Notes: generated from the sequence alone by a model not told the origin. 64,000 nucleotides of DNA from Halichondria panicea (GCF_963675165.1 NC_087381.1:558001-622000), one strand, 5' to 3'. Shown: positions 41,332-53,644, numbered from the stretch's first letter. Numbers and translations are program-made.

Positions 41332-41540
41332 TCTATTGCATGTGTAATTAATCATAGGCGTGGTGGCCGTTCACGCCCATGTACTATCTACTATTATATG
41401 AAGCTTTTTATAGCCTAGTTAGCTAGCTATAGCTGTGGCCTTCTCTATGGTGTTGTGTTGAGAAGGCTTCACGAAGCCAGAAGAGGCTCTCATCTACGGT
41501 TGGATGGTCGTGATGTTTTGAACTGGGTTTCTGACAGACC

Positions 41541-41763
41541 ATATGGCAAGTCTTTAACTTTGTGCTTCCAACTGCAACCATAGGGCCATCGTAGAGGTAG
41601 ATGTGAGCCTATTCTGGTTTCAGAATAGTGTGCAAACCTTCTCGACAACGCAATAGAGAACATAAGCCACAGCTTCACAGGAGACAGAGTTTAAAGACTA
41701 TAATTATATGGTAAGTCTTTGACTTTGTGCTTCCAACTGCAACCATAGGACCATCGTAGAGAG
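41541..41763. repeat. Direct repeat of about 58 bases
   Basis: ATATGGCAAGTCTTTAACTT and what follows (41,541-41,597) recurs at 41,706-41,763 with two or three changes. No function is seen. Confidence 0.7.
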
Positions 41764-41960
41764 CAAGTGTGTAAGCCTTCTTGACAACACAATAGAGGGC
41801 ATAAAGCCACAGGAGACAAGTATTTATTAAAAATAATACAGAAAGAAACTAGTAAACAAACTAGTTTATGGTATAATTTTACGGAGGTTTACTAACGTGA
41901 ACGAATTCCTTAGATTCTGAGGAACTCAGTTCGCGCATGTGCACTATCATCCATGCAATA

Positions 41961-42000
41961 GAGACCAGGTCGTATTTTAATCGGCCTGGTCTCGAAGCTA
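41961..42000. repeat. Small hairpin, GAGACCAGG variant
   Basis: GAGACCAGGTCG and CGGCCTGGTCTC are inverted around TATTTTAAT. It belongs to the same hairpin family, with a different arm tip. Confidence 0.6.
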
Positions 42001-43797
42001 TTAAATCGTTAAATAGATTTGAGGGGTTGACTGTTTTACCGGAAACACTCCCAGGTCACGCTTTCTATCCTTTGCACGTCATGCATCGAAAAATGTTTGT
42101 AGGATTGCATTCTAACCTACGAAAACAACAAAAATTAATCCCCTCAAACAGTTGGCGCTATATACAGTACACGTTTTCAAGACAGATTAGATTTGATGGC
42201 TAAGAATAATGAGTTTACACACTCACCCTAACTCTCCAACTGTTCCGTATTGTGTGTATAGGTGAAGAACCCTAGTTGACGACAAGCCACCACTGCATCA
42301 ATTGGACTGAAGCTATCATTACACACTGTCCCCCATTGTCCATTGTAATAGACCTCCAGTCTGCCAGAGGAGCTTCCTATTATGGGGAAGCTCAAGTCTC
42401 CACTTGATTGTCCTATATATATAATTATGTGCAGACATGAATAATGTATTACTATATCAGTAGGCAATTACTCAGTAGAAAACTGTGAATTTTTAATCTG
42501 TGGTCTAATTAATCATGTACAAAATGTGATGATGTCTACCACTATTAACTGTTATATGAGTGAAAGGCCCTGACCATGCACAATCTACTATAATACCGGT
42601 ACCAGGCCAATAAACAGCTTGTGGCATGAATTTCCAATCGGGCATGTATAATAACTACTTTTTGCTTTGAAACATTTGCACAGTAACCACAATTACTTCA
42701 GAGAGAGCATCCCTATAAAAGCAGTTTTGTGTGGAAGTTTTGTGTCGAAAAATCACTTTCTCACTTTCCCACTGTCAGTGCATTATGTCATAAAATTATA
42801 TTGGCACTGCATTTCCTTTGATCAGAGGTCAAATTGTTGCGGTACCTCATTACTAGATAACACCTACACATTAGCAGCATCTTCTTGTTTGATCCTGGTA
42901 CTAGTAGAACAAGGGAAACTTTTAGGGTACTTATCAGTTTTCAGTAGCTTTACTAATGCACTTGACATCTAACCGAGTTGTACCTTTGAGCAGTACGTAC
43001 AACATGGGGACTAGACCTTGTATCAAAAAACACTCTTAATTCTGTTCGATGCATGTATCATGTGATCTGTAGGTAACCTTTGTACCTAACTCTCATACGT
43101 AGGGCTAGGGAAGCAATTTCATATTCTATAGCTAAAAATAATTAACATGCAGGACAACAACAAGTACAGTGTACTGTAATAATTAACAGAGTATATACGT
43201 TTATGGATTTCACTCAAATTAATTTGATATAATTATAGCAGAAAATATCATGCACGCAATTAGAGAGTTGAAACATCATAATGAATTTATAGCTACTGAG
43301 CTCATTGTAGGCATGAGAATGAATGAGATCTACAGTGCATGGCGGATCCTGCAGGGGTGTTTCAGTGGTCTCAAATGAAACCCCCGTTTGGTTAATGTCT
43401 ATATAGCATGTTAACAGATCTGATCAACAATTAACTAGTAAACTGATATTTCTGAAAAGGCTGCAATAACAGAGCAGCAAACAACCAGCCCCCCCTTTCT
43501 ATCCTATAATATCTATAATAAACATATTTCAGCCTAGTGAGTGAGCTCACCTCCAACAGCCCAAACCAGGCTCAGGAAAGTAACTGACTTCCACAGTAAG
43601 CAACTCATCATTGGCAATGCTTCTTGCTTAGAGTAGATTTATAGTTTTGAACAGTGCAGTGAAGGCACCTTAAATACGTACCTAATTTTAGTTGTATGCA
43701 ATAGGTGGTGACTGCGTGTATTTAATGAACCATGACAGGTATGAATATCATTATAGAGTCACTCTACAGTGTCAGCCAAGCAGAGCTATGTACAGCC

Positions 43798-43843
43798 TAG
43801 CCTCGAGACCAGGCGTATTTTTATCCGCCTGGATTCGAGGCTA
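43798..43843. repeat. Small hairpin of the TAGCCTC...GAGGCTA family
   Basis: TAGCCTCGAGACCAGGCG and CGCCTGGATTCGAGGCTA around TATTTTTATC. The paralogous block near 61,250 (CTATGTACAGCC...ATGTG) lacks it, so it arrived after the block duplicated. Confidence 0.7.
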
Positions 43844-44159
43844 TGTACGTGCATGTTGCTTTTTAGGGTGTAGACTCTATCAGTATTTAGAAGTAATTAC
43901 GAAAATTTGCACCAACGAAATACTGCAAATGTTCGTTAAAGTTAATCTTGGCACAACACATTGAGTAGATCTACACATGCTTTGTCATTATAAGCATAAT
44001 TATGCAGTTTTGTGTCAATAATTCTACCAGATATCTATACATGTATATAAAATCAAAACACCGAATGGCGAGAAAATAATTAAGCTATGAAACATCAACT
44101 AATTTGCTATCACTATAATTATAATTGTCAATTGTTTCACTATAATTATTATACTTTCA

Positions 44160-44842
44160 GTTTAACAGGAAACTCGGTCTAAGAGTTAACAGTCACGTCT
44201 AAGTTGGTGAGCAGGTGTGAGGGATCAGGGATTTAGAGTATTTGAGATATTAAACATTGATTCAGTTTTCACAGTCAATTCGATGGCACTCAACAAATAC
44301 AAAACTCAACACTTAGATAGATAGATAGAACTTTTTATTTGGGCAGGAAATGCTGCATCCACAGTGTGGGTTTTAATGCAGGTCCTGTATAGATCTACTA
44401 TATACAGACATGAACAAAAGACAAGAAAGTAGAAAAATAATGGCTTAGTTGCAGTTAGAGAACAGTTTGTGTATACTGTTCTTGAACGCTGGTACTGTTT
44501 TTGCTTTCTTGAGTTCTTGAGGAAGCGCATTGTACTTGAGAGCTCCTTGAAAACTTTTCCTGAGTAGCTCGGTGGATGGTCTTGGAAGGTGGAGGTTATC
44601 TTGTCCACAAGTTGTTACTTAAATACTAAACACCTGTTTCTAGAATGTTCTACTAACAAAACACATGATCTAAAATGTTCTAGAATGTTCTACTGCAACC
44701 CATCTAGAATAGTCTAGAAGTGATGTTTACTATAGTACAGTAATGCATAATAGTGATACTTGACTCTTACTTCCAGTGCAGGCCAAGGCCACATCTTGTG
44801 AATGGACGTAATCTTCATCTCCGATAGAGTTAGCAGGACAAT
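44160..44842 (-). pseudogene. Relic of an A-type receptor gene, with LINE insertion
   Basis: Two fragments remain. 44771-44842 is the end of an SRCR second-half exon, reading EDYVHSQDVALACTG, where the seventh-position cysteine is Tyr. Around 44,160-44,215 is the 3' tip of a short-tail exon (AGTTGGTGAGCAGG as at 405 and 31,755). The middle is replaced by a LINE fragment and unrelated DNA. The matching relic at 61,436-61,686 keeps a different part, so the ancestor lay between genes F and G before the block duplicated. Confidence 0.65.
44313..44606 (-). mobile_element. 5'-truncated non-LTR retrotransposon, 3' end
   Basis: On the minus strand 44,606-44,445 encodes the C-terminal end of a LINE ORF2 type protein, with motifs DNLHLPRPSTELLRKSF and YNALPQELKKAKTVPAFKNS, then a stop. 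This end is typical of reverse transcriptase polyproteins of CR1/L2/jockey-like elements. The 3' UTR closes with AATAAAAAG and a TCTA microsatellite tail (44,313-44,330). The paralogous relic near 61.5 kb lacks it. Confidence 0.75.
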
Positions 44843-45109
44843 GAGAAAGTATCACATACTGAGTGCCTGGAATCTAGGCTAAGTCCAAGGCCGAAAAATA
44901 ACTAAATTAATGATGGTCCCTATACACCTGTATATGCATGCGTAAGTGCTTTATCATAATTATTCTGACAAAAATTTGATATCAGAAGGAGAGATGAAAA
45001 TTGAGCTATGAGACATCAAGTATATACAGCAGATATACTAATTTGCTATCACTATCGGTCAATATAGGTACTTGAATTGTGGGCATTATACCCATGCATG
45101 CATATATAG

Positions 45110-48100
45110 TTATCCTGGATATAGTGGAGGGGCTTCTCCGCCAGAAAAATACAGTGCAGGGGGTGGTTTTTCAGGGGCCGGGGGTTGCTGAGGATAAGGG
45201 GCTGGGGGTTTCTGAGGGTAAGACGTGTAGTACGAGGGGGCAGCATATTGTCCAGTCGGGTAGGCAGCTGCTGGTTGAGGCGCATGCACATTTGGAGGGG
45301 GAGGTTGATTAGAGTTTGGGGATCTTTGGTTCATGGAGTAGGCTGTATTTTGTGTATTTGTGACGGTTGCAGTTGTCGACGTAGTGTTAGTGTTTAGATT
45401 CCTGGGTGGGGGGCGAGCCAGGCGACGTTTTCTTGTGATACTACAGAACAAAACGATCATCACAACGACAACGATGATGATGAAAACAGGAAAAGACACT
45501 CCAACACCGATAGATACCAATGCTGCATAAAAATACAATATGTCAGTGCATGTCGATGTGGTCTGTAATAATTATAGTCATATTGTATGTATATGATGGT
45601 CAGCCATGGCTACCCCGTGCATTACGCACGTGTCACAATACATGATTACCACGTGGCGGTTGCTGTGTAGTGGTTACGGCCATCGCGCTTTGTGTCAATA
45701 ATTTGAGTTGCGTGTGTGGGGCCACGCCCACCTACGAGTTGATGACTGAAGTGGTGGAAGAACAAGCTTCGCTTCATGACTGGAACTTGATCTGTGAGAG
45801 CTCTAACAAAACAGATGGATCATCTACACACGTACATGCATGTATACATATAGCTGTTTAGGTGAGCACGACCATAAACCAAACGTTAACATGCACGAAG
45901 TGCAGCTGCAGAATCATGCAGTGCGTGCGTGACATACGTGGCTGTAACCACTTCACGAATGTCACATTTGTTAGGCAGCAACCGCTATATGGTTGAATGT
46001 TCTACCACTAGGTGGTAAGCATTTTACAGTGGCGTTTCTAGGAATATCAGTAGGAGGGTGCTTAGGTCGCGCGACAGCGCGAAATTTTTGAGGTCCGCCC
46101 ACGCACCAGAAGCCACACACACCTCTACTGCGCATGACAGGGGATACACCTTGATAAAGAACAGTCACAATGATATCAACTCTACCATGCATTGCCTACA
46201 ACCATAGATAGAGTATTATATGCTACAATTGACTCATCTCTATAGCTATTATCACTATCTACAGGTATGTTATGGTGTATGTGTAGAAATTAGTCCAGTT
46301 AGTCGATCGTTCTGTGTGTGATTGTACTGCTGTCTTTATTCTCTTCAGACCACTGAAAGACGGCCTCTCTGCTGAGCAGCTAGTGACAGGCAGAGTACAC
46401 AATAATTATACTACGTATATATCACCAAGAAAATCTGTATCAAAACCATTGTTTAAGATTCTTTGTCCTCTACCTCGTAGTCTAGTTTCTAGTCCTCTGC
46501 TGGTGCTTTCTGAATTATATAGACACTGACAGGGAACAACCTCCTGATGCAGACTTTTGGCTTGTACTATTAATTTTTGTATTAATAAGTCACAGTACGC
46601 ATGCTCAGGAAATTTGGATATCTGAAGGGTGTGGTCTCCAACAGTACTTCTGCGAGCTCTAGCTAGCTCTGTAGTGCAAGCTCAGGCTCAGCTCCCAGCT
46701 ATCCAGTAAGTTGCAGTAATTAATATTAAGCTTAGGGGGGTGCTTGAGCACCCTGAGCCCCTAGCTGGATACGCCACTGTTTTACAACCACGCAGGACAA
46801 ACACACAAGTAGCGTGGCAATCGATGACCCTGCATGGGCTACTATAAATATGTGAAATCCAAGCTAAAACGTCTCTGCCATGCACATGCACACTAACTGA
46901 TACTACTATTGACTTACATCCAGTACAGGACAAGGCAATATCTTCTGAATGGCCACAATTTTCAACTCCGATAGTGTTAGCAGGACAATTAATGAGTCTG
47001 CTCTCAGATCCTCGACAACGAAGCTCGTCTAACCATGTCCGAGTGGATGATGAAGCTTGGAAGAATCTATGGAAAGAACTGACTATCACAAATATTGCAC
47101 AAACTATAGAATGATGGATGTGATCCAATGTTAAGTCAGTAAGTATTACTCAATGATGAGCCGATAATACACACTCACCCTAGTGTTTCAACATTTCCAT
47201 ATCGAGTGTAGGTTGAGAACCCTAGTTGACAACAAGCCACTCTTGCATCATTTACACCAAAGCTGTCATTACACACTGTCCCCCATTGTCCATTGTAATA
47301 GACCTCCAGTCTACCAGAGGAGCCTCCTGTTCGGCCTGACCTGTCTACCAGCCTCAGGTCTCCATTTGGACCTATAAACAACACAACTCATTAATGGAAT
47401 AATTATTGAGAATGCTGGCTAGTAATATACACGTACATACACTATACATATCGGCATTCATACTACTCTTACTTGCAGTGCTTGCAGCACAGGACAAGGC
47501 CACGTCTTCTGAATGGGTGCAATCTTCAACTCCGATAGTGTTAGCAGGGCAATTAATGAGTCTGCTCTCAGTTCCTCGACAACGAAGCTTGTCCAGCCAT
47601 GTCTGAGTGAATGATGAAGCTTCAGAGAAACTATAGGAGGTAATGATCATGTTAACACAATTGCACCAGCTATAATACATTTAGTACACAAATGCAATGA
47701 TATACTTGATAAAGGTTTGAAGAATTTATAAACATAGTTATAGGAGGAAATGATTTTATGACCATATAATAATGCTATATAGAAATTAGCTATTGAGTTC
47801 GATGAGATTTCATTGAAACCTATAACTTTATCAAGTATATCTGTAATAATACAAACTGTACAATACAGTACATGGTATATATACATGTTTCTTCACTAAG
47901 GTGAATGATTCTATGGAAAGTCATGAAAAATTAAATTATTTTCTGATGAGCTTACACACTCACCCTAGCCTTCCAACTGTTCCATATTGAGTGTAGTTTG
48001 AGAACCCTAGTTGACGACAAGCCACCACTGCATCATCTGGACTGAAGAGGTCATCACACACTGTCCCCCATTGTCTACTGTAATAGAACTCCAGTCTGCC

Positions 48101-50566
48101 AGAGGAGCCTCCTGTTCGGCCTGAGTTGCTTACCAGCCTCAGGTCTCCATTTGGGCCTATAAACAACACAACTCATTAATGGAATAAATATTGACAATGC
48201 TGGCTAGTAATATACACGTACATACACTATACATATCGGCATTCATACTACTCTTACTTGCAGTGCTAGCAGCACAGAACAAGGCCACGTCTTCTGAATG
48301 GGTGCAATCTTCAACTCCGATAGGGTGGGCAGGGCAATTAACGAGTCTGCTCTCAGTTCCTCGACAACCAAGATTGTCCAGCCATGTTCGAGTGAATGAT
48401 GAAGCTTCAGAGAAACTATAGGAGGTAATGATTATGTTAACACAATTGCACCAGCTATAATACATTTATTACACGAATGCAATGATATACTTGATAAAGG
48501 TTTGAAGAATTTATAAACATAGTTATAGGAGGAAATGATTTTGTGACCATATAATAATGCTATATAGAAATTAGCTATTGAGTTCGATGAGATTTCATTG
48601 AAACCTATAACTTTATCAAGTATATCTGTAATAATACAAACTGTACAATACAGTACATGGTATATACATGTTTCTTCACTAAGGTGACTGATTCTATGGA
48701 AAGTCATGAAAGATTAAATTATTTTCTGATGAGCTTACACATTACACACTCACCCTAGCCTTCCAACTGTTCCGTATCGAGTGTAGTTTGAGAACCCTAG
48801 TTGACGACAAGCCACCACTGCATCATTTGGACTGAAGAGGTCATCACACACTGTCCCCCATTGTCCATTGTCTCCAGTCTGCCAGAGGAGCCTCCTGTTC
48901 GGCCTGACCTGTCTACCAGCCTCAGATCTCCATTTGGGCCTATAAATAACACAACTCATTAATTATTGAGAATGCTGGCTAGTAATATACACGTACATAC
49001 ACTATACATATCGGCATTCATACTACTCTTACTTGTAGTGTTTGCAGTGCTTGCAGTGCAGACCAAGGCTATATCTTCAGAATGGGTGCAATCTTCAACT
49101 CCGATAGGGTTGGCAGGGCAAAAAATGAGTCTCCTCTCAGTTCCTCGACAACGAAGATTGTCCAGCCATGTCCAAATGAATGATGCAGCTTGGGAGAAAC
49201 TATATAGGAGGTAATGACCATGTTAATACAATTGCACCAGCTATAATACATTTATTACATGCATGCAATGATATACTTGATAAAGGTTTGAAGAATTTAT
49301 AAACATAGTTATAGGAGGAAATGATTTTATGACCATATAATAATGCTATATAGAAATTAGCTATTGAGTTCGATGAGATTTCATTGAAACCTATAACTTT
49401 ATCAAGTATATCTGTAATAATACAAACTGTACAATACAGTACATGGTATATATACATGTTTCTTCACTAAGGTGAATGATTCTATGGAAAGTCATGAAAA
49501 TTAAATTATTTTCTGATGAGCTTACACACTCACCCTAGCCTTCCAACTGTTCCGTATCGAGTGTAGTTTGAGAACCCTAGTTGACGACAAGCCACTCTTG
49601 CATCATCTGGACTGAAGAAGTCATCACACACTGTCCCCCATTGTCTACTGTAATAGACTTCCAGTCTGCCAGAGGAGCCTCCTGTTCGACTAACTCTGTC
49701 TACCAGCCTCAGATCTCCACTTGATTGTCCTGTATATATATATACAGAAACGAAAATCAAGATGAATACATGCATGACTTGTGTATACATTCAACACTGT
49801 ATACACAGTACACGTATATTCCCTACATAACTGTGGTATAGCTAACATGCAAGTACATAAGAACGAAAAACATGCTTTATAGTGATTTAGGAAAGGAGGA
49901 ATGTGTGTGTGTGTTCCTGCCACTATATATAGATGCAATTTACGCACCCAGGAAACACTATAGGAAATCCTGTGGATATGCATGCCATGCATATTCTTCC
50001 AAACTGGAAAATGCATGGCTGGTGTGTACACAGGATCCCCCTGAGTGTGTATAATCGGCTAGTTTTCAGAAGCCTTTCTATAACAGGATGGCAACAAGAC
50101 TGGTACAGGATTCGTCTAAAGTTACAACAGCTAGGAGAACGTTGTGATTTTCGTTCACCTAATACCTGTTTAACCGACTTTATTAGCAGAATTGATCATA
50201 TCCACACCATTCTGTGATTCTACCATAATTATAGTCTACAACTGTTCTTTCAATTTCAAAGCTGCCATGATATTTACTATATAATAATTATTGTCATAAT
50301 TATATGCTGTAGCTATTGCCATGCAGGACGATAACGCAACAGTATGTACAGTAATTATTATAACAGCTATATAGAGTCCGATAGATCTCGCTCAATTCAT
50401 ATATTTCTGTCTCATAATTGAGTTTTCTTCGCAGAAACAACCATGCAATGCACACAATCATCATACAGAGTGGAAACATCTCACTTTAGGTATTTTTATC
50501 CAGCTCACCTCCAACAGCCCAAACCAGGCTCAGGAGAGTAACTGTCTTCCACAGTAAGTAACTCAT
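45110..50566 (-). CDS. Gene G: four-SRCR receptor, one module broken
   Basis: Exons: 50566-50509 (leader), 49729-49534 with 49199-49033, 48939-48754 with 48415-48258, 48156-47964 with 47630-47473, 47371-47179 with 47066-46918, tail 45522-45110. The second module's first exon lacks seven bases (near 48,871, where AATAGAC is absent), so it is 186 rather than 193 bases and shifts frame; full reading would stop within that exon. As each module starts and ends in phase 1, skipping both exons of this module restores an open frame. Module 4 has CCQLG, an extra cysteine in place of CRQLG. The tail has a helix ([17 protein letters not shown]), RKRRL, a Pro/Tyr region and the end [10 protein letters not shown] with PPxY. 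A hAT-like insertion sits in the last intron. It may be a three-module gene or a young pseudogene. Confidence 0.7.
46027..46779. mobile_element. 753-bp hAT-like element with empty sites in paralogues
   Basis: Ends CAGTGGCGTTTCTAGG and TAGCTGGATACGCCACTG, flanked by a direct TTTTA. The paralogous introns read GCATTTTACAACC at about 36,247 and GTATTTTGCAACC at about 62,849 with no insert, so the insertion is younger than the gene duplication. The interior has no transposase; a plus-strand frame at 46,314-46,529 is unrecognised. Confidence 0.8.
46918..49729. repeat. 0.78-kb tandem SRCR module array in gene G
   Basis: First-half exons begin at 49,534, 48,754, 47,964 and 47,179 (spacing 780, 790 and 785). 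Introns of modules 1-3 are almost identical, including TTCGATGAGATTTCATTGAA in three copies. The last second-half exon is of the E/L type, so the amplified unit was inserted upstream of an older module. Confidence 0.85.
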
Positions 50567-50616
50567 TATATTGGTAATGTTTCTTGATTTAATTCAGTAT
50601 CAAAATGAAAGCACAA

Positions 50617-50624
50617 CTTTTATA
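50617..50624 (-). promoter_or_regulatory. TATA box of gene G
   Basis: TATAAAAG on the minus strand, about 51 bases upstream of the leader ATG, in a context (AGCTGTATAAAAGTTGTGCT) identical to gene E. Confidence 0.5.
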
Positions 50625-51243
50625 CAGCTCTCAACCGTGTGCATGGGTGGTATGAACTGGTGGGATTGTTCATGTGACCTGTGTGTGTATTTAGTACTGA
50701 ACTTAGGCAGAGGAGGTACTAATCCGCCCAACTAAGGAGGTACGACATCCGCGTGTCATCTGCATGTTAAAGACATGCAACTCGATCCCTCATGTATGTG
50801 ACCCTTGAACTGTATTATTGACCTCTGACATCATGGATGTCTGTTGTTTTTTATTAGTGATGACGAATCCCAATATTAATGTTATTCATGATCCAACATT
50901 GTATAATAATTATAGCTATTATAAAATAGGGCTTCTTATTTAGTACATGTATACTAAATACATGCATGTACAGTTGTAGGTACTGGGCTCATGTAAAGTG
51001 TATCTAGAAAGTGAAAGCACCAAAAATTATTAGCCAGTCTATAGCTTATGATTTTCTGAAAGCTTATATCAAACATTTTCCCAGCTCAAAGTTCATATTT
51101 GGGAGATGAAAGAATTGACAGTTTCTGGCCAAATACCATGAAAGCATGTATGGATTATAATAGACAGTTTTGTGATTGTATAAAAAATAAGGAAAAGAGA
51201 ATATTGAGTTATGAAATTGAGCTATAATATGAGACATCAAAAG
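50625..51243. other. Spacer between genes G and H
   Basis: No gene. The part from about 50,810 is shared with 39,290-39,700 and 57,660-58,420 as a duplicated 3' flank. It includes the empty site of the 350-bp MITE found at 57,785. Confidence 0.5.
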
Positions 51244-53644
51244 TTATCCCGGATATGGTGGAGGGGCTTCTCTGCCAGAAAAATACAGTGCAGGGGGTGG
51301 TTTTGCAGTGGCTGGGGGTTGCTGAGGGTAGGACGTGTCTGGAGGTTGCTGAGGGTAGGATGTGTTTGGGGGTTGCTGAGGGTAGGATATGTTTGGGGGT
51401 TGCTGAGGGTAGGACATGCGGTACGGGGAGGCGGCATTTTGTCCAGTTGGTCGAGCCCCATAAACATTTTGAGGAGGGGTTTGATTAGAGTTTGAAGATC
51501 TTTGGTTCATGGAGTAGGCTGTGTTATGTGTCGACGTAGTGTGATCTAGGGGATTCCTTGGTGGGTCGCGATTCAGGCGATCCTGGCGACGTCCTATCAC
51601 CGTGCCAATCACAACCGCGATGACGAACATAATGATTATAGGAATAGTGACTCCAATACTAATCCAGACTTCGGCTGATGTAGTTGATGAAGTGGGTGCT
51701 GCATAATAAAAATACATATAGTATGTCATACAGTGTATCAGTGCATGCAAGGTATAATAATTAGCATACTAAAATTATGTGTAATGGCCGAGAGGGTCGC
51801 CCGCCACATCTTTTGAATGGTCACAATCTTCAACTCCAATAGGGTCACCAGGGCAATCAATGAGTCTGCTCTCAGTTCCTCTACAACTAAGCTCGTCCAG
51901 CCATATCGGAGTAATTGATGAATTTGAAAGTTAGGAGAAACTATAGAAGGAATTATTAAGGTTATATGGTAAATTGTTTGCTTTATAAGCCGGTTCGATC
52001 TCAGTGATCTTAAACAGCTATACATGCACATACAGAATGAGCTGGAAGTTTATGCACGCAGTATAGTCATTTCATGGCTTGTTCATGGCTTGAATAGACA
52101 CTTTTTACTATATATATATAGGCACAGATGCCATGGTCTATAACTGAAGCTACACTATTGGCTAGACCAACACTCCAGTACTGTATATGGTAAGAAGCAT
52201 TACAAGAAGCATTGTATAAGAGCAAGAACACTAAGCTATATAGAAGAGAAGTTTATTTGTGCATTTTCTAATCAGTAATGAACTTGATGATTGCTCAGAG
52301 CTTCCACTAAAACCGTATAGCGCGAAATTTTTGAGGCACTTAAATTGTGTGAAATGGCCTTTATCGTTGAATAGGGTTGACTGTTTTACCAGAAACATTC
52401 CCAGGTCACGCTTTCTATCCTTTGCACGTTATAGCAGATAATTCAACAATTTCGTGTATAGTATTGCTAACCCACGAAAACAGCAAAAATTAAAATTTCG
52501 CTACATATTTCTTCAAAACGGGATGTTTAGATGGCAATGTAGTTAACAAGATTACTTTCTACAAACTCACCCTAGCGCTCCAACTGTTCCGTATCGAGTG
52601 TAGGTTGAGAACCCTAGTTGACGACAAGCCACTCTTGCATCACTTGCACTGAACATATCCTGACACACTGTTCCCCATCGACCACTGTAATAAAACTCCA
52701 GTCTGCCAGAGGAGCCTCTTGTTTGACTAAAGGGACTAAAGTTACCTACCAGCCTCAGCTCTCCACTAATTGATTGTCCAGTATAAGTATGCAGACGTGA
52801 ATAACAATTGTCAATCACCCTAAGAATGAAATTTGTTAGTAGAAAACTGAATTTTTAATCTTGTATCATCAACAATTTGGTCTAATTTCAATGTTCACTC
52901 ATATCGCAGCTATATAGTAATAATTTCTATCCTTTGCACGTTATAGCAGATAATTCAACAATTTTGTGTAGTATTGCTAACCCACGAAAACAGCAAAAAT
53001 TTAAATTTCGCTACATATTTACATCCAACACAACAAGACTATTACAGATTATGATTATTCACAGAGAACGTTTTTGTACCCAATGAAGTATCATGTGATC
53101 TGCAGGTAACCTGTACCCAACTCTTAGTCACATACATAGGGAAGCAATTTCTAGTCTATTCTATAGCTAACTAACATTGAGGACAACAACAAGACCAGTA
53201 ATAGTATTAACAGAGTACACGTTTAGGGATTTCACTCAAAAAAGACCTCAATTTAAGGCGACCCTCCAAATATGCGACAGCCAGGAGCTTCAGCAATTTT
53301 CTGACCTCTAAAAGTAGCGACAGCTGCGTTGACAATTATTTTTTAATGTCGCGTTCTAAATAGAGGTAAATGTAGTCACTCTCCCTAGCCTCGATTGTAG
53401 CCCACTGGAAAATCAGTGGCCTGAAATCGAGGCAAGTAGACTCTGTCAAGTTACCTCCAATTAGATGCGACCCTCTAAATATGCGACACCAGGACTTTAA
53501 AAAGAAGCGACCTCTGGCTTTGTAATTATTAAAAAGTGTCGCTTTAAATCGAGATCTTACGGTATGAGTGTGCTCACCTCCAACAGCCCAAACCAGGCTC
53601 AGAAAAGTAACTGACTTCCACATGCACAGCAAGCAACTCATCAT
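51244..53644 (-). pseudogene. Gene H: decayed one-SRCR receptor
   Basis: Exons: 53644-53578 (leader with two extra codons, MMSCLLCMWKSV), about 52778-52571 (SRCR first half), about 51940-51806 (second half, truncated), 51698-51244 (membrane and tail). Lesions: the usual acceptor CAG before GACAATC reads CTG (52,779-52,781), although an AG 18 bases further in keeps frame; the second half has an in-frame TAA three codons in (about 51,931-51,933); and it is cut off after CDHSKDVA by a deletion of roughly 0.4 kb that joins it to intron sequence seen at 40,313-40,332, so the last cysteine and the donor are gone. The tail is open, with repeated YPQQPP(N/D)TS units, and ends [10 protein letters not shown]. 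Confidence 0.8.
53240..53566. repeat. Two related short inverted-repeat elements with a hairpin between
   Basis: 53,240-53,370 and 53,452-53,566 both start with a CTCAATTTAAGGCGACC- or CTCCAATTAGATGCGACC-like end, carry AAATATGCGACA, and finish TGTCGC...TAAAT.GAG. They are in the same orientation. A TAGCCTCGATT...AATCGAGGCA hairpin lies between (53,386-53,433). The group is directly upstream-adjacent to the gene H leader exon, on its intron side. Confidence 0.55.

Larger units (their letters stand above)
39709..43611 (-). pseudogene. Gene F: one-SRCR receptor with frameshift
   Basis: Exons: 43611-43551 (leader), 42412-42227 and 40877-40726 (SRCR), 40232-39709 (membrane and tail). The first SRCR exon is 186 bases where its twin in gene K has 184. 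Two extra bases in the TTCACCTAT...ACACAATACGG stretch (about 42,252-42,262) shift the frame, giving [13 protein letters not shown] and a stop at the exon edge instead of YGTVGELG. The rest is in good order: helix ([12 protein letters not shown]), RRRL, and a tail with six to seven repeats of the type [10 protein letters not shown], ending AAPSPYPG, where the usual PPxY is lost. With one domain only, exon skipping would leave no SRCR. Pseudogene or sequence error. Confidence 0.7.

Noticed and set aside
42667-42972. Plus-strand open frame conserved in a second copy at 60,091-60,450
   Set aside because: Both lie in duplicated leader introns of genes F and K. The few differences mostly change the protein, so there is no sign of selection, and no domain is recognised.
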